Source: Glandiceps talaboti (Eukaryota > Hemichordata > Enteropneusta > Spengelidae). Taken from it: DNA of 49,000 nt. How positions within the stretch are numbered: position 1 is the stretch's first letter; every line of letters begins with the position of its first letter. The notes beneath the pieces were generated by a model that ran no database searches, was not told the origin of the DNA, and saw nothing but the letters and a program-made list of their open reading frames with translations. The translations under genes were made by a program, and so were the position numbers. Positions 1-10,206 of this stretch are shown here, in pieces. The DNA is taken from positions 13,324,759 to 13,373,758 of the forward strand of contig NC_135559.1 of assembly GCF_964340395.1 (NCBI RefSeq), read 5' to 3'.

Positions 1-50
1 TCATAATGAAAGTCCACCTTGACCCAGTCTCTTGGATTTTTAAAATTCTT
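1..50 (-). CDS. CEP295: possible fifth CEP295 coding exon, cut by the window edge
   Basis: The transcript-sense strand reads KNFKNPRDWVKVDFHY in phase 0 if an AAG acceptor at 52-51 is used. The composition looks like protein and the phase fits the preceding exon. The acceptor has a poor pyrimidine tract, and I recall no close human match, so this is a tentative call. Confidence 0.3.
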
Positions 51-160
51 CTTGACTACATGTTCCTATTTGTCACTCTTTCTTGTGTCATGTTATATGT
101 CTGACCCATTTCAAAGCAAAAATAAAGTTTCGTGAAAACAAAAGAAATTGTAATACTCAC

Positions 161-239
161 CTCTAGGGGATCTTCCTTTGGAGGAGGTAAGCTGGCCATA
201 TGTGCAGCCCTAGCACGCTCCAATTCAAGAGCAGTTTTC
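161..239 (-). CDS. CEP295: CEP295 fourth coding exon (completes a codon, then 26 codons)
   Basis: Acceptor ATTTTAG, donor CTAGAG|GTGAGT. The first base completes the Arg codon split from the previous exon; the exon ends in phase 0. Encodes KTALELERARAAH then MASLPPPKEDPLE, matching the human SLPPPPP segment. Confidence 0.88.
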
Positions 240-3200
240 CTAAAATTGACAAAAAGATAAGGTTGAAACATAAACAGTGTAACAAACAAACAAAGACTTG
301 GATTCAAACTGGTTTCAACAAATACGTAAAAAAAAAATTCGAAAGTATTGGAAAAGTCTTGGCTACTGTACTGGCAATGTAAAATAACTTTTGGAATGGA
401 AACCATGCACAACTGTGTACTTTCTCAAATAATCAGTAACAATACAGGTAGCTGATTTCATTATTTCCATGTTTCATAACCAATGAAAAATGAAGAACTC
501 GATAAATTTCACATAAAACACCTGTTGACTTAGTTTGTAAGGTAAGCCATGATGGGGCGCCCTCACACATCGGTCAATACCTCTCTCACAGAGAAGGGTG
601 GTGAGGATAGAACGACACAAAGTATCTTATTTATATTACAGTCTACTGCTTACACTTCTATGTCCCAAAAATTTATCATAGCAGTGTATTTTGCATAATA
701 ATCAACGTTTTTGCATAAAATTAAAGCTTTCAGGCTCTGGTCTTTAAAGTTTGCCATGATGGGGTGCCCTCATTCATTGGCTAACCCCTTCCAGGTCTGT
801 ACTACTTCAAAGGGTACTGGCAGATACTGAGATAGTCAAGGCACTACAGACTACACAGGAGTAATATACTGGTGTTATGGACAATGTTGATCACATACCT
901 GGCAAAGATTTGTGCATTTTCTTTCTCAAATTCATCCTTCTTCTTTTCCTGCATATCTCTGAGTGCAGTGTTATGTCTTTCATTAGCTCTCTTCTCATTC
1001 TCAGATGCAATTATCAATTTCATTCGTTCACTCTCTTCAGGGTTCTACAGGGACAAGAATACAATGTGTATGGTTAGATTCAGTGTGTTGGTTAAATAAT
1101 CTTTTATTTATACTGGATAGTTCTCTAAAGTATATAAACACTTGTCTCCCAAGAAGTCAAGTGAGGGCCATCCCTCATGGGTTCAGTGTTAATGCAGGAG
1201 GAAACAGGAGTACCCGGGGAAAACCTGCGTTGTTCGGTAGAGTCAAACTGAACGACACTCTAACTTCTTACTCACAGTGTGGTAAATTTAATCAAACCCT
1301 GAATGGGTTCAAACACCAGCCGCAGTGGTAAGAGGCAAGTGGTTTAACCTCTCGGCCACTGATTTTTTTACTTTGTTTTGTGTTTAGTATGAGACACAGA
1401 TATCAACTTGTCTCTGTCTTTCCATCCATCTATAATACGGTCAGTGGAGATAAAGTTCGAAGTGAGAACCGGGGTAAGCCTGTATATTCTGTTCAATCTC
1501 TCATACGGTATCCTACACTTGTAATTAAAATTGCAGCAAAAGCTGTTAACATGGTTTGAAAATATCCACCCAATCATCTTGTTCATCACCATGGTGTATT
1601 CAAATGAGGTGAGTATGCAGATCACACGCACATGCAAATGATGTGTATGCAGATGTACACACATCTAAATGAAGTGATATGCAAATAAGCATGTGCAGTT
1701 GAGATGGAGGCTCTATTCTATTCGTTATGTGAACTCATGTGTCTGTGTCACGTGTGTTCATATGCCATATTAGCAACCTACCTCATCATCAGCAGCTCTG
1801 TGTCCCTCACCAACCAATTTTAAACTTTCAGTGTACACAGTCTCCAATAACTTTTCTTTCTGATGTTGGTCATCTTGCCAGTGTCTTTGTAAATTTTCTG
1901 CCAACACTTTCAACTCTTTATCTTTCTTGTCCTTGGCTTGTTTACGTAATCTTTGTGCAAACGCCTTTTCTTGTTCTCTGACCTGAAAATTAAAAATAAG
2001 TATTAAAATAATTTTGTAGTTCTCGGTTTTCGCAATACAATGATAGTACATTTCACAATGATAAACTCATATATTCCAATCCAAATGTATACCATTGGGC
2101 AATTTTTTTGAATAGTACGGATGTGATAATGTTGGTTAAAGCTCAGGGATCATGTGATGCAATAGACTCTCTCACAGCCTTGGGAGCATCGTTAGCAGAA
2201 AGCAGCTGTTTTGTATCTACTGATATCTACCACACACTTGTACCTGATGTCGCAATAACACAGTGGGTCACAATAACCTGTCAACGAATGGTTAGTCCTA
2301 TGTAGTTGATGAGGGCGCACAGTACAAGGATATTAGATACAAATATGTGGTAGATATTGTACATACAAAACAGCTGCTTTCTGCTAGTGATGCTCCCGAG
2401 GCTGTGAAATAGTCTAGTGATGCACATCTTTCAGTGCACACGTTTGTGATTTTTTCCAATTATCATATGTAATCCCAAGGTATATCTTGGTTTGATCTGT
2501 TTTCAATTTGCTTCTTTTTCTCAGTTTCTCTTTCTCGTTTCTCAATGAAGTGCAGCTGGCAGTTGGTCAAGTTAGATGTTCATGATGGGTCCTCAAACAA
2601 TGGAATGTTTACTAAACACACTTTCTATGCAGTGTCTCACAAGAATTTTAACCAAGTTTTTATCATTTTGGCAAACAACGCGAAAAGTTATCTTTTACTT
2701 CGTGCACTTAATATCTTCCCGGCCCTCCTCAACCTCTACAATTATTCCACACAATCGGTATCAAACCTCTAACTTCCTCTAAGAACAAGTCTGATTGGAT
2801 AGTAAGTTAAAGTCCCATAGTAATATGCATGTAACCTTCCAATGCAGTGTGCCCCCTTATGATAGCCAAATTTTGTTGTTGTGAGTCAAAATGATAAAAA
2901 CTAGCATTTCTTGTGAGTCACCACATAGTAAGCGATAAGAGAACATCAAATTTTGGTGGGTCATTAGAAATTGTGTGTGTCAGTGGCACGTCAAATTGGC
3001 TTAGATGGCACACTGATCACCACATAGTAAGAGATAGGGGAACACCAAATTTTGGTGCTTCACTAAAAATTGCGTGTGTCAGTGGCACATCAAATTGGCG
3101 TAGAGGGTACACTGCTCCAATGAGAAAACTTGTTAGTGATTATTACCTGCTGTAATCTCAGTTTTCTTCTCCTTTCCTTTTCTTTCTTGATAATTGTTGC

Positions 3201-3254
3201 CTCTTCATTAGGGCTAAGACGAAATGGTTTCTTAGCCATGTTCACTTTAGCCAT
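161..3254 (-). CDS. CEP295: CEP295 homologue, 5' part of gene (four coding exons, runs off the left edge)
   Basis: CEP295 (fly Ana1) is a large coiled-coil protein of the centriole wall needed for centriole-to-centrosome conversion and centriole elongation. Seen here: four minus-strand coding exons, 3254-3147, 1982-1782, 1044-899 and 239-161, joined in phases 0, 0 and 2, giving 178 codons without a stop. The N-terminus carries LSPNEEA followed by a basic stretch and VREQEKAF, matching my recollection of the human start (LSPNEEAF, then RRRKLRLLQVREQER). The EGHRAADDE stretch matches human EGHRQAKENE, and ERARAAHMASLPPPKEDP matches the human SLPPPPP segment. The product is basic, charged and predicted helical throughout. 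The rest of the gene, including the C-terminal ALMS-type region of this family, lies outside the window. Identification is firm; exact ends of each exon are read by eye. Confidence 0.92.
531..645. mobile_element. short foldback element, GGGCGCCCTC family, copy 1
   Basis: About 115 bp. Starts TAGTTTGTAAGGTAAGCC, holds GGGGCGCCCTCACACATC, ends TTACAGTCTA. Flanks CTGTTGAC and CTGCTTAC agree at 6 of 8 positions. Related copies: 738-855, 10137-10206, 15710-15803, 19889-19997. Confidence 0.55.
738..855. mobile_element. short foldback element, GGGCGCCCTC family, copy 2
   Basis: Carries TTGCCATGATGGGGTGCCCT near the left end and CACTACAGACTA at the right, matching copy 1 in layout. Confidence 0.45.
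899..1044 (-). CDS. CEP295: CEP295 third coding exon (48 codons plus 2 nt)
   Basis: Acceptor CCCTGTAG before AACCCTGAAG, donor GCCAG|GTATGT. Starts in phase 0 and ends two bases into a codon. Encodes NPEESERMKL through ENAQIFA, an Arg/Lys/Glu-rich helix standing where the human protein has its AERKRKADLRHKEAL region. Confidence 0.88.
1145..1365 (-). mobile_element. tRNA-derived SINE with a Deu-like core
   Basis: On the minus strand a Leu/Ser-tRNA-like head is visible: A box TGGCCGAGAGG (1358-1348) and B box GTTTGAACC near 1316-1306. The body carries TACTCCTGTTTCCTCCTGCA and its neighbours (about 1190-1225), the widespread GGGTACTCCGGTTTCCTCC core. A second copy lies at the right window end. 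Family name is from memory. Confidence 0.65.
1782..1982 (-). CDS. CEP295: CEP295 second coding exon (67 codons)
   Basis: Flanked by a TTTTCAG acceptor and a GAG|GTAGGT donor; 201 nt, phase 0 at both ends. Encodes VREQEKAFAQ through EGHRAADDE, a highly charged helix, the best conserved CEP295 stretch in the window. Confidence 0.92.
2162..2416. mobile_element. hAT-like MITE with 8-bp target site duplication
   Basis: About 255 bp with inverted ends of roughly 75 bp (left TAGACTCTCTCACAGCC, right end reading inward TAGACTATTTCACAGCC). Flanked by the identical 8-mer GTGATGCA at 2154-2161 and 2417-2424. No coding capacity. Lies in a CEP295 intron. Confidence 0.8.
2844..3118 (+). repeat. interspersed repeat, GATAGCCAAATTTTG family, copy 1
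   Basis: Contains GATAGCCAAATTTTG, CATTTCTTGTGAGTCACC, ACACCAAATTTTGGTG and a CAGTGGCAC(G/A)TCAAATTGGC unit present twice (an internal duplication of about 95 bp). Copies 2 and 3: 11168-11345 (opposite strand), 34711-34835. Confidence 0.65.
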
Positions 3255-3353
3255 GAACATAAAAACTTCTTTATTCAGTAATTGTCAGTGTGTATACCTT
3301 TATGTTGATGTTATGGTGTAGCTAATCCAAGACTTCAAATTTCATACTTTCTG
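3147..3353 (-). CDS. CEP295: CEP295 first coding exon (5' UTR plus 36 codons)
   Basis: Transcript-sense start codon is at 3254-3252 (Met-Ala-Lys). An in-frame ATG lies two codons upstream at 3260-3258 and another (MAKKP) five codons downstream at 3239-3237, so the exact start is uncertain. The middle one is chosen because it leaves a leader before LSPNEEA closest to the human length. A stop lies in frame upstream. A TTTTCAG acceptor at 3355-3354 would begin the exon at 3353, making 3353-3255 5' UTR. The donor follows CAGCAG at 3147 (GTAATAAT, only a fair match). Phase at the donor is 0. Confidence 0.85.
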
Positions 3354-5068
3354 CTGAAAATAACACAAAAAATAAAATGACAATCACATGCAAAAAATGA
3401 AATCAGAATTAAATGGAGAATGAATCAAGGGAGATACAGGAACAAAGACAGAAAGGGCAATGCATTTATAACAGTGTTCTACAATGCTGTTTTTGTGAGT
3501 ATTTTAAAAATCTTTTCTCTGTCTGTTTTATCTATGGTGTGTTTTGAGTGTTGTTGCGTTCTTTTTCTTTCCCGAAATAAAGTTTAATAATAATAATAAT
3601 AATTAGTTACTGACAGTGAAATACCAATCATGTGTTATCATTAATACTATTTATAATTAAAAAGTGGATAGTTTATATCATGACAAAAAAAATCATGATT
3701 TCCATCAAAGGTAGACAGAAAATATGAGTAGAATCTTTTCTCAGTTCCTAACATATTCTACTAACTTAAGTTACTAGCTCCCTGGCAAATGTTGTGGTTG
3801 AATGTACAAGTATATTTAACCACATTTTTTGGCTTTTGACTTCTTTTTTCGGGCCACCAATATTTACATGATTGTAGCATTTGTGATTGTAATTTTAATC
3901 TGCATGGGTACATCTGTACCATTACCAAACCAAGTAATCCTACCCCTTCCCCCACCTCCATCCCCACCCTGTTATATGATATAACCTTGATTGTTTTCTC
4001 TACAAGATTACGAAAATACGACAAATTTTGGCTTTGCTACTGGTTCCCATATACATATGTATACATTGTGCAAAGTGGTTACAAAAGACATGTACATATG
4101 CTAACATGACGACATTGCAAGTACAAGGAGATCTGCTGTTGAAGGTTAAAGGTTAACAGATCCGCATTTGACATTTCACTTTAAAAAGTATGACTGTTGT
4201 AAATTAAACCATAGACAGTGGAGGGGAAAAAACAAGGCAGGAAATCTCTTTGATTCAAAATATTAACAACAATGTATGTGATGAAGCTACCGTTACATCT
4301 ACATACTACACTCGTTGTCCTGAATCACTAAATGTCACACCAGTTCAAATAATTCACACAGATATGATAAAAATACCCAAAATATCACCTCGAAACGAGA
4401 AAATATTGTAAATACAAACCTGTGTACACGTTGATAGTGTACCGTCACTTCATAAACAGTTTAGTGTTCGATCTACGGGTATTTGTTTCGTTTGATTACA
4501 TGTTACAACATGTACGAAATTTAAAAATCTCGCTGGGCAGATTACACAATGGTTTCAGATACAATACAAATCTTTTGAAAAATTATCCAATTTTCAATCT
4601 CTCGTGCATAAAACCTTAGATTAAATTTATGCAATCTATTCAATTAATGATTTCTGAAGAAGAAAAAAGTAAATGTTTCGGGTGACAGTAATATAAATGG
4701 AAACAGTACCGTTCCAAATTTGACCAGAACGTGTTCAGCACTGCATGTCCAGGCAGAAACTTTGATTCAAAAACTATCACGAAAATTGACATGGAAAAAT
4801 GCAATCACAAACACTGTCACCACACGCTTATTCTTTCGCAGAAGATCGGCTTCTTCGACTGTTGAATAAATGCAAGTATTCAAAAATTCACACATGCATT
4901 TTCAATATCCCTGGAGACTTCTCACCGTCTTGATCTGAATGATCATATCGAAGTTCAAAACACCATATTATTATCAAGACAGCAACCGAGAGGTCTTCGC
5001 CTTCTGTTTTTGTTCTGCAGATGAGTTTGTAAAATTGTATTCCAACTGAAAAATCTTATCTAACATAC
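3354..5068. other. CEP295 first intron (5' UTR intron)
   Basis: AT-rich DNA with no coding signal. It holds a plus-strand LINE-like 3' tail ending in AAT repeats near 3478-3603. Short open frames here have no recognisable similarity and unbiased codon use. Confidence 0.5.
3478..3603 (+). mobile_element. LINE-like 3' tail with AAT repeats
   Basis: Ends CCCGAAATAAAGTTTAAT followed by a short run of AAT units, a form typical of the 3' ends of non-LTR elements in invertebrate genomes. No coding part is present. Confidence 0.4.
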
Positions 5069-5215
5069 CTGTCATTCGGTCGCCCTTTTAAAATTCACAA
5101 ACTGAGTACGTGATGAGTGATAAACAAATCGGAAATCACCGTTTCGGACAAGTATACACGACCTCACGTCTTATTTTCCAACGGCAATCAGTTTGAACAC
5201 TGCGCCCTCTCTTAG
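5069..5215 (-). other. CEP295: probable non-coding first exon of CEP295
   Basis: Minus-strand GACAG|GTATGT donor at the 5069/5068 boundary, with no conserved coding potential upstream. Together with the TTTTCAG acceptor at 3355 it would form a 1.7 kb first intron entirely in the 5' UTR. The 5' end near 5215 is a guess from where the shared promoter begins. Confidence 0.5.
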
Positions 5216-5465
5216 GTCGTAAAACGGTATAATCACAATACTGGTCACGGTGTACATAAAATAATGTTTGCCATTAACCCCCATATCACCTCACATTGAT
5301 TATAATATTTGAAAGTAAGTGACTAAAATTCATATCAATTATACAATTTTTTGCTTTGGGAAAACAATTTGACACAGTTCTCGACGCACGTTCGAATATT
5401 TGGATGACTTTACGACTCCATAGACCCTGTTACGGTATTTAAATCGAGAGTTTTCGCTGAGGGGA
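5216..5465. promoter_or_regulatory. shared divergent promoter of CEP295 and SMCO4
   Basis: The two first exons point away from each other across about 250 bp. A TATTTAAAT box-like sequence at about 5437-5446 lies some 25-30 bp before the likely SMCO4 start. The segment is richer in CpG than surrounding introns. Transcription starts are inferred, not seen. Confidence 0.45.
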
Positions 5466-5469
5466 CGTA

Positions 5470-5598
5470 CATGTCGTGACTGCCACGCTGACAACGTCGT
5501 CTCGCATCTTCTTTTGAGAGAAATACAACAAAATCAAGCGTGACAGGAGTTGTTCCAGTTTTCTTCGGGAGTAGGGAGCATACTCATCCACTGGAAAG
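5470..5598 (+). other. SMCO4: non-coding first exon of SMCO4
   Basis: Ends at a good donor, GGAAAG|GTAAAATT (GT at 5599-5600), with a matching CTCTCTCCAG acceptor at 6451-6452. It contains no start codon leading into the SMCO4 frame. The 5' end is approximate. The intron between the two exons (5599-6452) is 854 bp and shows nothing notable. Confidence 0.5.
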
Positions 5599-6555
5599 GT
5601 AAAATTCAGTTTATTACGATGTTACAGCTGGCGCCGCATTGAATGTTTACAAGTCATTATCATAAGCATAGCGTAGATTATTGCGCTATTTTGTAATATA
5701 TACTCTGTTTTTGAACAGAAAAAGTGTAGTGTATTGAAACACCATCTCTGTTATGACATTAAATATGATTAGGGTCATCACTGACTGTGAATATTGTAGT
5801 TTTGATGATTGAAACCAATAATTTTCGGTAAAAATCTGTTGGTGTGTAATACGTGTAAACTGTTGCTTTCTAAATTTAAACAGATAATTTGAATACCAAT
5901 ACCAGAGGCCAACAATCATAGATGAATTTCTCCAACACAAAGTGCAACATGTTGGGAGTACGAGTGGGACGGGCAGGGGGTGTAAGACTCCCAGGGTCGC
6001 CTTACCTTGAAACCATCAGACAAATACTGAGCATTCAAAGAGAAAACAAATCAATATATATGGTGGTTTTTTTTTATAAAACAGCATGAGTGTATCAGGT
6101 ATGATAGAAGCCTACAACCTGTTCAACTTACAAACATTGCATTTGTTGTTTTCAGTAGTATCTTGCCTTTGTCGTACAATTCAAGGATGTATACATTCAC
6201 TGAATTTATTACGTATAATTATATTAATCGCCAACATTTTTCTTCGTTCCGCTGGAAAATTCTTATGACATCAGTTTTTTCTCATTACTCATCCTTGACT
6301 CAGATTGACAGGGCCCCTTATGTCACTTGTATTTTTCATGGCTGAACAAAGATATACAGGAATAATTTCTAGATATTTCATACATGGATTCAACTATCAT
6401 TTGATTTTCACATATAAAATTGTTCATTTTTCCTTCCTTTCTCTCTCTCCAGGGTTACGTTGACCAGAAGTGAAGTTACTTCCTAGATATCAACAAGGAA
6501 ATCAGCATCTTTCTCGTCTGTGTTTGGCTGGAAATTTGGATTAGCTGACATCATC

Positions 6556-6732
6556 ATGCGTCAACTGAAAGGAAAAGTCACGGAAACGAGAAGAGAGAAG
6601 AGAATGAGGAAAAAAGAAAACGTCAGTAACAAAAGCAAGATTGCGACAGTAGTTGTCCCAGTGGTCTCTCTGCTGACGTTAATACTGATAGTGGTGGTTT
6701 ACTATGGTACAAGACCCAAAACAGAAATGTAG
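6556..6732 (+). CDS. SMCO4: SMCO4 homologue, small single-pass membrane protein
   Basis: 58 residues against 59 in human SMCO4 (formerly C11orf75). It begins MRQLKGK, identical to the human start. A basic, charged stretch follows (residues 8-29, rich in Arg, Lys and Glu), then one hydrophobic segment of about 20 residues (about 31-50, VVVPVVSLLTLILIVVV) and a YYGTRPKTEM tail like human YVATRPTITE. The molecular role is unknown; by name and shape it is a tail-anchored or type II single-pass membrane protein. The start at 6556 is chosen by homology; an in-frame ATG at 6520 would add 12 residues with no counterpart. The whole CDS sits in the second exon, which begins at 6453. The gene is divergent from CEP295. 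Confidence 0.93.
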   Translation: MRQLKGKVTETRREKRMRKKENVSNKSKIATVVVPVVSLLTLILIVVVYYGTRPKTEM

Positions 6733-6889
6733 ATCGGATCGATGACAAGACTCTGAAATCATAGGAATGTCATGTATATGTTACTCCTTAGTTAGTACTA
6801 TCCTTATATCAGTACACATGGTTCAACATTGTATAAATTCACCCTTTTACTACTACGGAAACCATACTTCCAGTAAAATGTAACTATTG

Positions 6890-7137
6890 TTGGTTGATGT
6901 GGTAGATTACACAAGTTAATGATAGTGGCACCTTTCTCGTATGGATATAATCACCCTGTAATCAAGATAGGGAAACACTGAAAGCCACCAGAAATGTACT
7001 CTGGAAGATCATGTACGTTATCAGAAATGCCACCCTAGTGTGAGTACAATTAAACCAATTTCCATCCAGTAGTTTATATCAATATGTTACAACAATAGTT
7101 TTAGTTTGTGTCTCATCTTAGTTAGCTGAAGGCTTAG
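6890..7137. mobile_element. inverted-repeat family with TAAACTGAAGCCTC ends, copy 1 (left end lost)
   Basis: Interior GTGGTAGATTACACAAG and CACCCTGTAATCAAGATAG and a right end with TTTGTGTCTCATCTTAGTTA are recognisable. Lies in the SMCO4 3' region. Confidence 0.5.
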
Positions 7138-8154
7138 TTTCCGCAATTGTATTATTAAAAAAGTACAGAATGTAAAACACAAACTAGATTTCAGGAGTGT
7201 GTTTATCCATAGACCCTCCATCCACAGTTTGTCTCATTCAGCATTTCCTAATCTGTTAATCAAGATTTTTCCTTCAGCATTTACTACATATGTATATTAT
7301 ATGTCACGGTCCAAGTCAGATTTTTTTTTATGTTTTTCAACGAATGGTTAGTTACAAGGAATCATTGGGTACAGCCTTCTTGAAATTAGTCTTGAAATTG
7401 TGATATGTAATGTCAGCACTGTAAAACAGTACATTGTAAACTGATCAGTTAAAATCTTTGTCATACTGTTTACTTTAAAGGGACACAAGCTGAGTTTATA
7501 TGCTTTTTTTACTCAAGTGAAAATACTTAAATAAAACCACATTCCTGTATAATGTTGATATCAATACATGTCGTCTATAACATTACAATTGTCTTCTGGC
7601 ATGGTTAGAACAGGTGATTGCATAGTAGGGATTTCCTGAACATTTTTTGATACTTATCATAAATTACGTCATCAGATTGTTTATGAGTTATATCTTAATA
7701 CCAGGTTTGAGTTCAAGTGGTGGTTAAGTATGCTTCAGTAAGTGGACACTAGAGAGCGGTATACAAATTATATAAATTACATCATTGGATTGTTAATGAG
7801 TTATATCTTAATACCAGGTGTGCGTTCAGTCAATTGCAAGTGGTGGTTAAGTATACTTCAGTAAGTACAATACTGGGAATACCTTTTCAATATGCGGCAA
7901 AAACTACACCCAAATATGTATAAACAGAGCTTGTACCCCTTTAATGTTGCACAAATTAATATATTGTAAATACAGAAAGCCCATTAGCAGATATAAGGCT
8001 AATTTTCACCTCTTCCCCTCATATCTGGATAAATTATTCATTTGACAATATATATGTAATGTGTGGATAAGGAAAAAATAGAATTGGTTGAATGTTTTAT
8101 TTTTTTTCAAGTTAAAGTTGTAGAATAGGTAAGCTCCTACTCTGTAGTGGAATA

Positions 8155-8254
8155 AGTCCTTGGCCTAGGGAGTCTTTTGCATGAAAAGTCCTTGGCCTAG
8201 GGAGTCTTTTGCATGAAAAGTCCTTGGCCTAGGGAGTCTTTTGCATGAAAAGTC
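8155..8254. repeat. 32-bp tandem repeat, three copies
   Basis: Units start at 8155, 8187 and 8219, each AGTCCTTGGCCTAGGGAGTC then TTTTGCATGAAA, virtually identical, so recent. Confidence 0.9.
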
Positions 8255-8639
8255 TTTTGTTAAAAATGTCACTGTCGTTCTTTTTCAAACTTTTTATTTT
8301 TTTATTTTTGAAAGTCTGTCAATGATAAAAACAAGGGATTCATGGAAGTATATCTTATAGAGTATATTATATGAGATGGAATAAAGAACAGAAAACTTTC
8401 CAAAGTTGTGTTTGTAAATTTTCTTCTGTATCAACAATATACAATTAATCTTCTTCTACTTTGGAGTATTTGATTGTACACAAAATAACTACGAAATAAG
8501 TTGGAAAAACCGTGATTAATTGGCCATACAATATATACATGTATAAATATTGTACCAAATTTATGTGGAAATTAGGCATATTTGTTGATTTTGAAATTAA
8601 TGTATTTCCATATTTGCTTAAAATTGTCACATTGATGAG

Positions 8640-8925
8640 GATTACAGGGTACTTATTTTGGATTTTTTAATTTCACTTGCCAAGTCCTTGTTTGTAACTC
8701 AATACATTACAAAAGATTATGTAAAATCTTGTGTTATTGTACGTACAATTACAAACTTATATATTCTTTCAGCTTTTTTGCAATGTATTTAAGTTACAAA
8801 CACAGACTTTGTCAATGTTGTTTCACATTGATTTTCAAGTAGGACGCCATGATACATGAAAAATTGTTTGTAAAATTGTTTTATATATTAAAAATCCAAA
8901 ATAAATACTCAATCCCCATCAATAT
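8640..8925. mobile_element. foldback family with TTTGTAACTCAATA arms, copy 1
   Basis: Arms TTTGTAACTCAATACATT and ATGTATTTAAGTTACAAA, then GACTTTGTCAATGTTGTTTC and CCATGATA segments. Copies 2 and 3 are at 35905-36256 and 43245-43465. Confidence 0.6.
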
Positions 8926-9208
8926 TACTCAGATATATATGTATGTACCTATCACTGATGGAGAGCATTTTGGCAGCTTTATTTTGACGGAATCATTATA
9001 TTAAAAGACATATAGTTGTTGTTTTACATACATGGAAAATCATAAAATGAACTATCTTCATCAATTTATCTAGTCATGGTTGGTTATACAAGCTTTCTCA
9101 TTCTGTTGCAATAAAGTTTATTTTGAATCTAAAAGTCACTGTTTTCAACCAATTATTTATTGTTACTTTTGCCAACAAGGTTGGACAGAGGTTATGTTTG
9201 TACCAGTT

Positions 9209-9219
9209 TGTGTTTGTTT

Positions 9220-9281
<62 letters not shown>

Positions 9282-9301
9282 TTGTTTGTTTGTTTGTTTG
9301 T
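9209..9301. repeat. (CTGT)n / (TTTG)n microsatellite
   Basis: Runs of TCTG, TCCG and TTTG units. The flank GATATCTCAAAAACTGTGGA resembles a common invertebrate interspersed repeat that carries this microsatellite. Confidence 0.9.
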
Positions 9302-10136
9302 AAGCATGATATCTCAAAAACTGTGGATGGATTTAGATGAAAGTTACAGTTTCAGAAATTTTGTTGAAAGATTGCTGTAGACCAGCAATTTATTTAGATT
9401 TTGGTGGAGATTCAAATCTTGGGCCGGATATGATATAGGTTTACAAGATAGTGAACAAAATTGATAACTGCTCAGTTACCATGACAACAAGATTGTATAT
9501 AGCAACAAAAGGGCACAAATATAAACTTCAAAAGTCCCCCGCAAAACTAGAGATATGCAAATAGTCATTTCCCATTTGCATCATAAATGAATGGAATGCT
9601 TTGCCGAAACATGTGATCATGTCAAAGGACACATGACTTTAAGAACAATATATTGATTTGGCATTTTCACACAGCAAACAGGATCTGAGGGACATTATTA
9701 TCTTAAAGGATATTTGTCCACTAATCAACTGAACTGAACTAAAGATCCAGTTCTGGTTCTGGATACTTTTAAAGGGTTTTCTGGCCTCTTAGACAATTCT
9801 TAGTTAGGTCTAGCAGCATTACATATAATAACACCAGTGGGTGCAGTAGTAGTCTTGAGATTAACTTTGTTGATCAAGTACATTAGGTTTCGTGGGGCAT
9901 ACAACCTTCTTCAGATAACCAAAAGCTAATTTACTTCTATTGACTTTGTGCACATACATCTAGAGATTACCCCGGTACTATCGTACCATTTACTACAGTG
10001 TAGTCTCAGAAATCTGTATTTCATACCTATTCATTGTTTAAATATACATATCATTATATGATAATAATAATTACTGCAAGCTGGATTACTATTCTCTTCT
10101 TAAACATGTCATTCATTCAATCATTCACCACTACAA

Positions 10137-10206
10137 CTTAGCATGTCACTTTGCCCTCACTGGTCTGCTCCTGAGGGGTTGACCGACATGTGAGGGCGCC
10201 CTAACA
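10137..10206. mobile_element. short foldback element, GGGCGCCCTC family, copy 3
   Basis: Reads GTGAGGGCGCCCTAACATGG then CATACCTA at the right end and TTTGCCCTCACTGG at the left; partial. Confidence 0.4.

Larger units (their letters stand above)
6733..9115 (+). other. SMCO4 3' UTR candidate region
   Basis: Non-coding DNA after the SMCO4 stop. Polyadenylation-type AATAAA hexamers on the plus strand lie near 8381 and 9110, so the 3' end cannot be fixed. The region carries an interspersed repeat (6890-7137), a 32-bp tandem repeat (8155-8254) and a foldback element (8640-8925). Confidence 0.35.

Noticed and set aside
2913-3155. Frame with repeated SGTSNWLR
   Set aside because: It is the internal duplication of a dispersed non-coding repeat also found at 11168 and, in part, at 34711.
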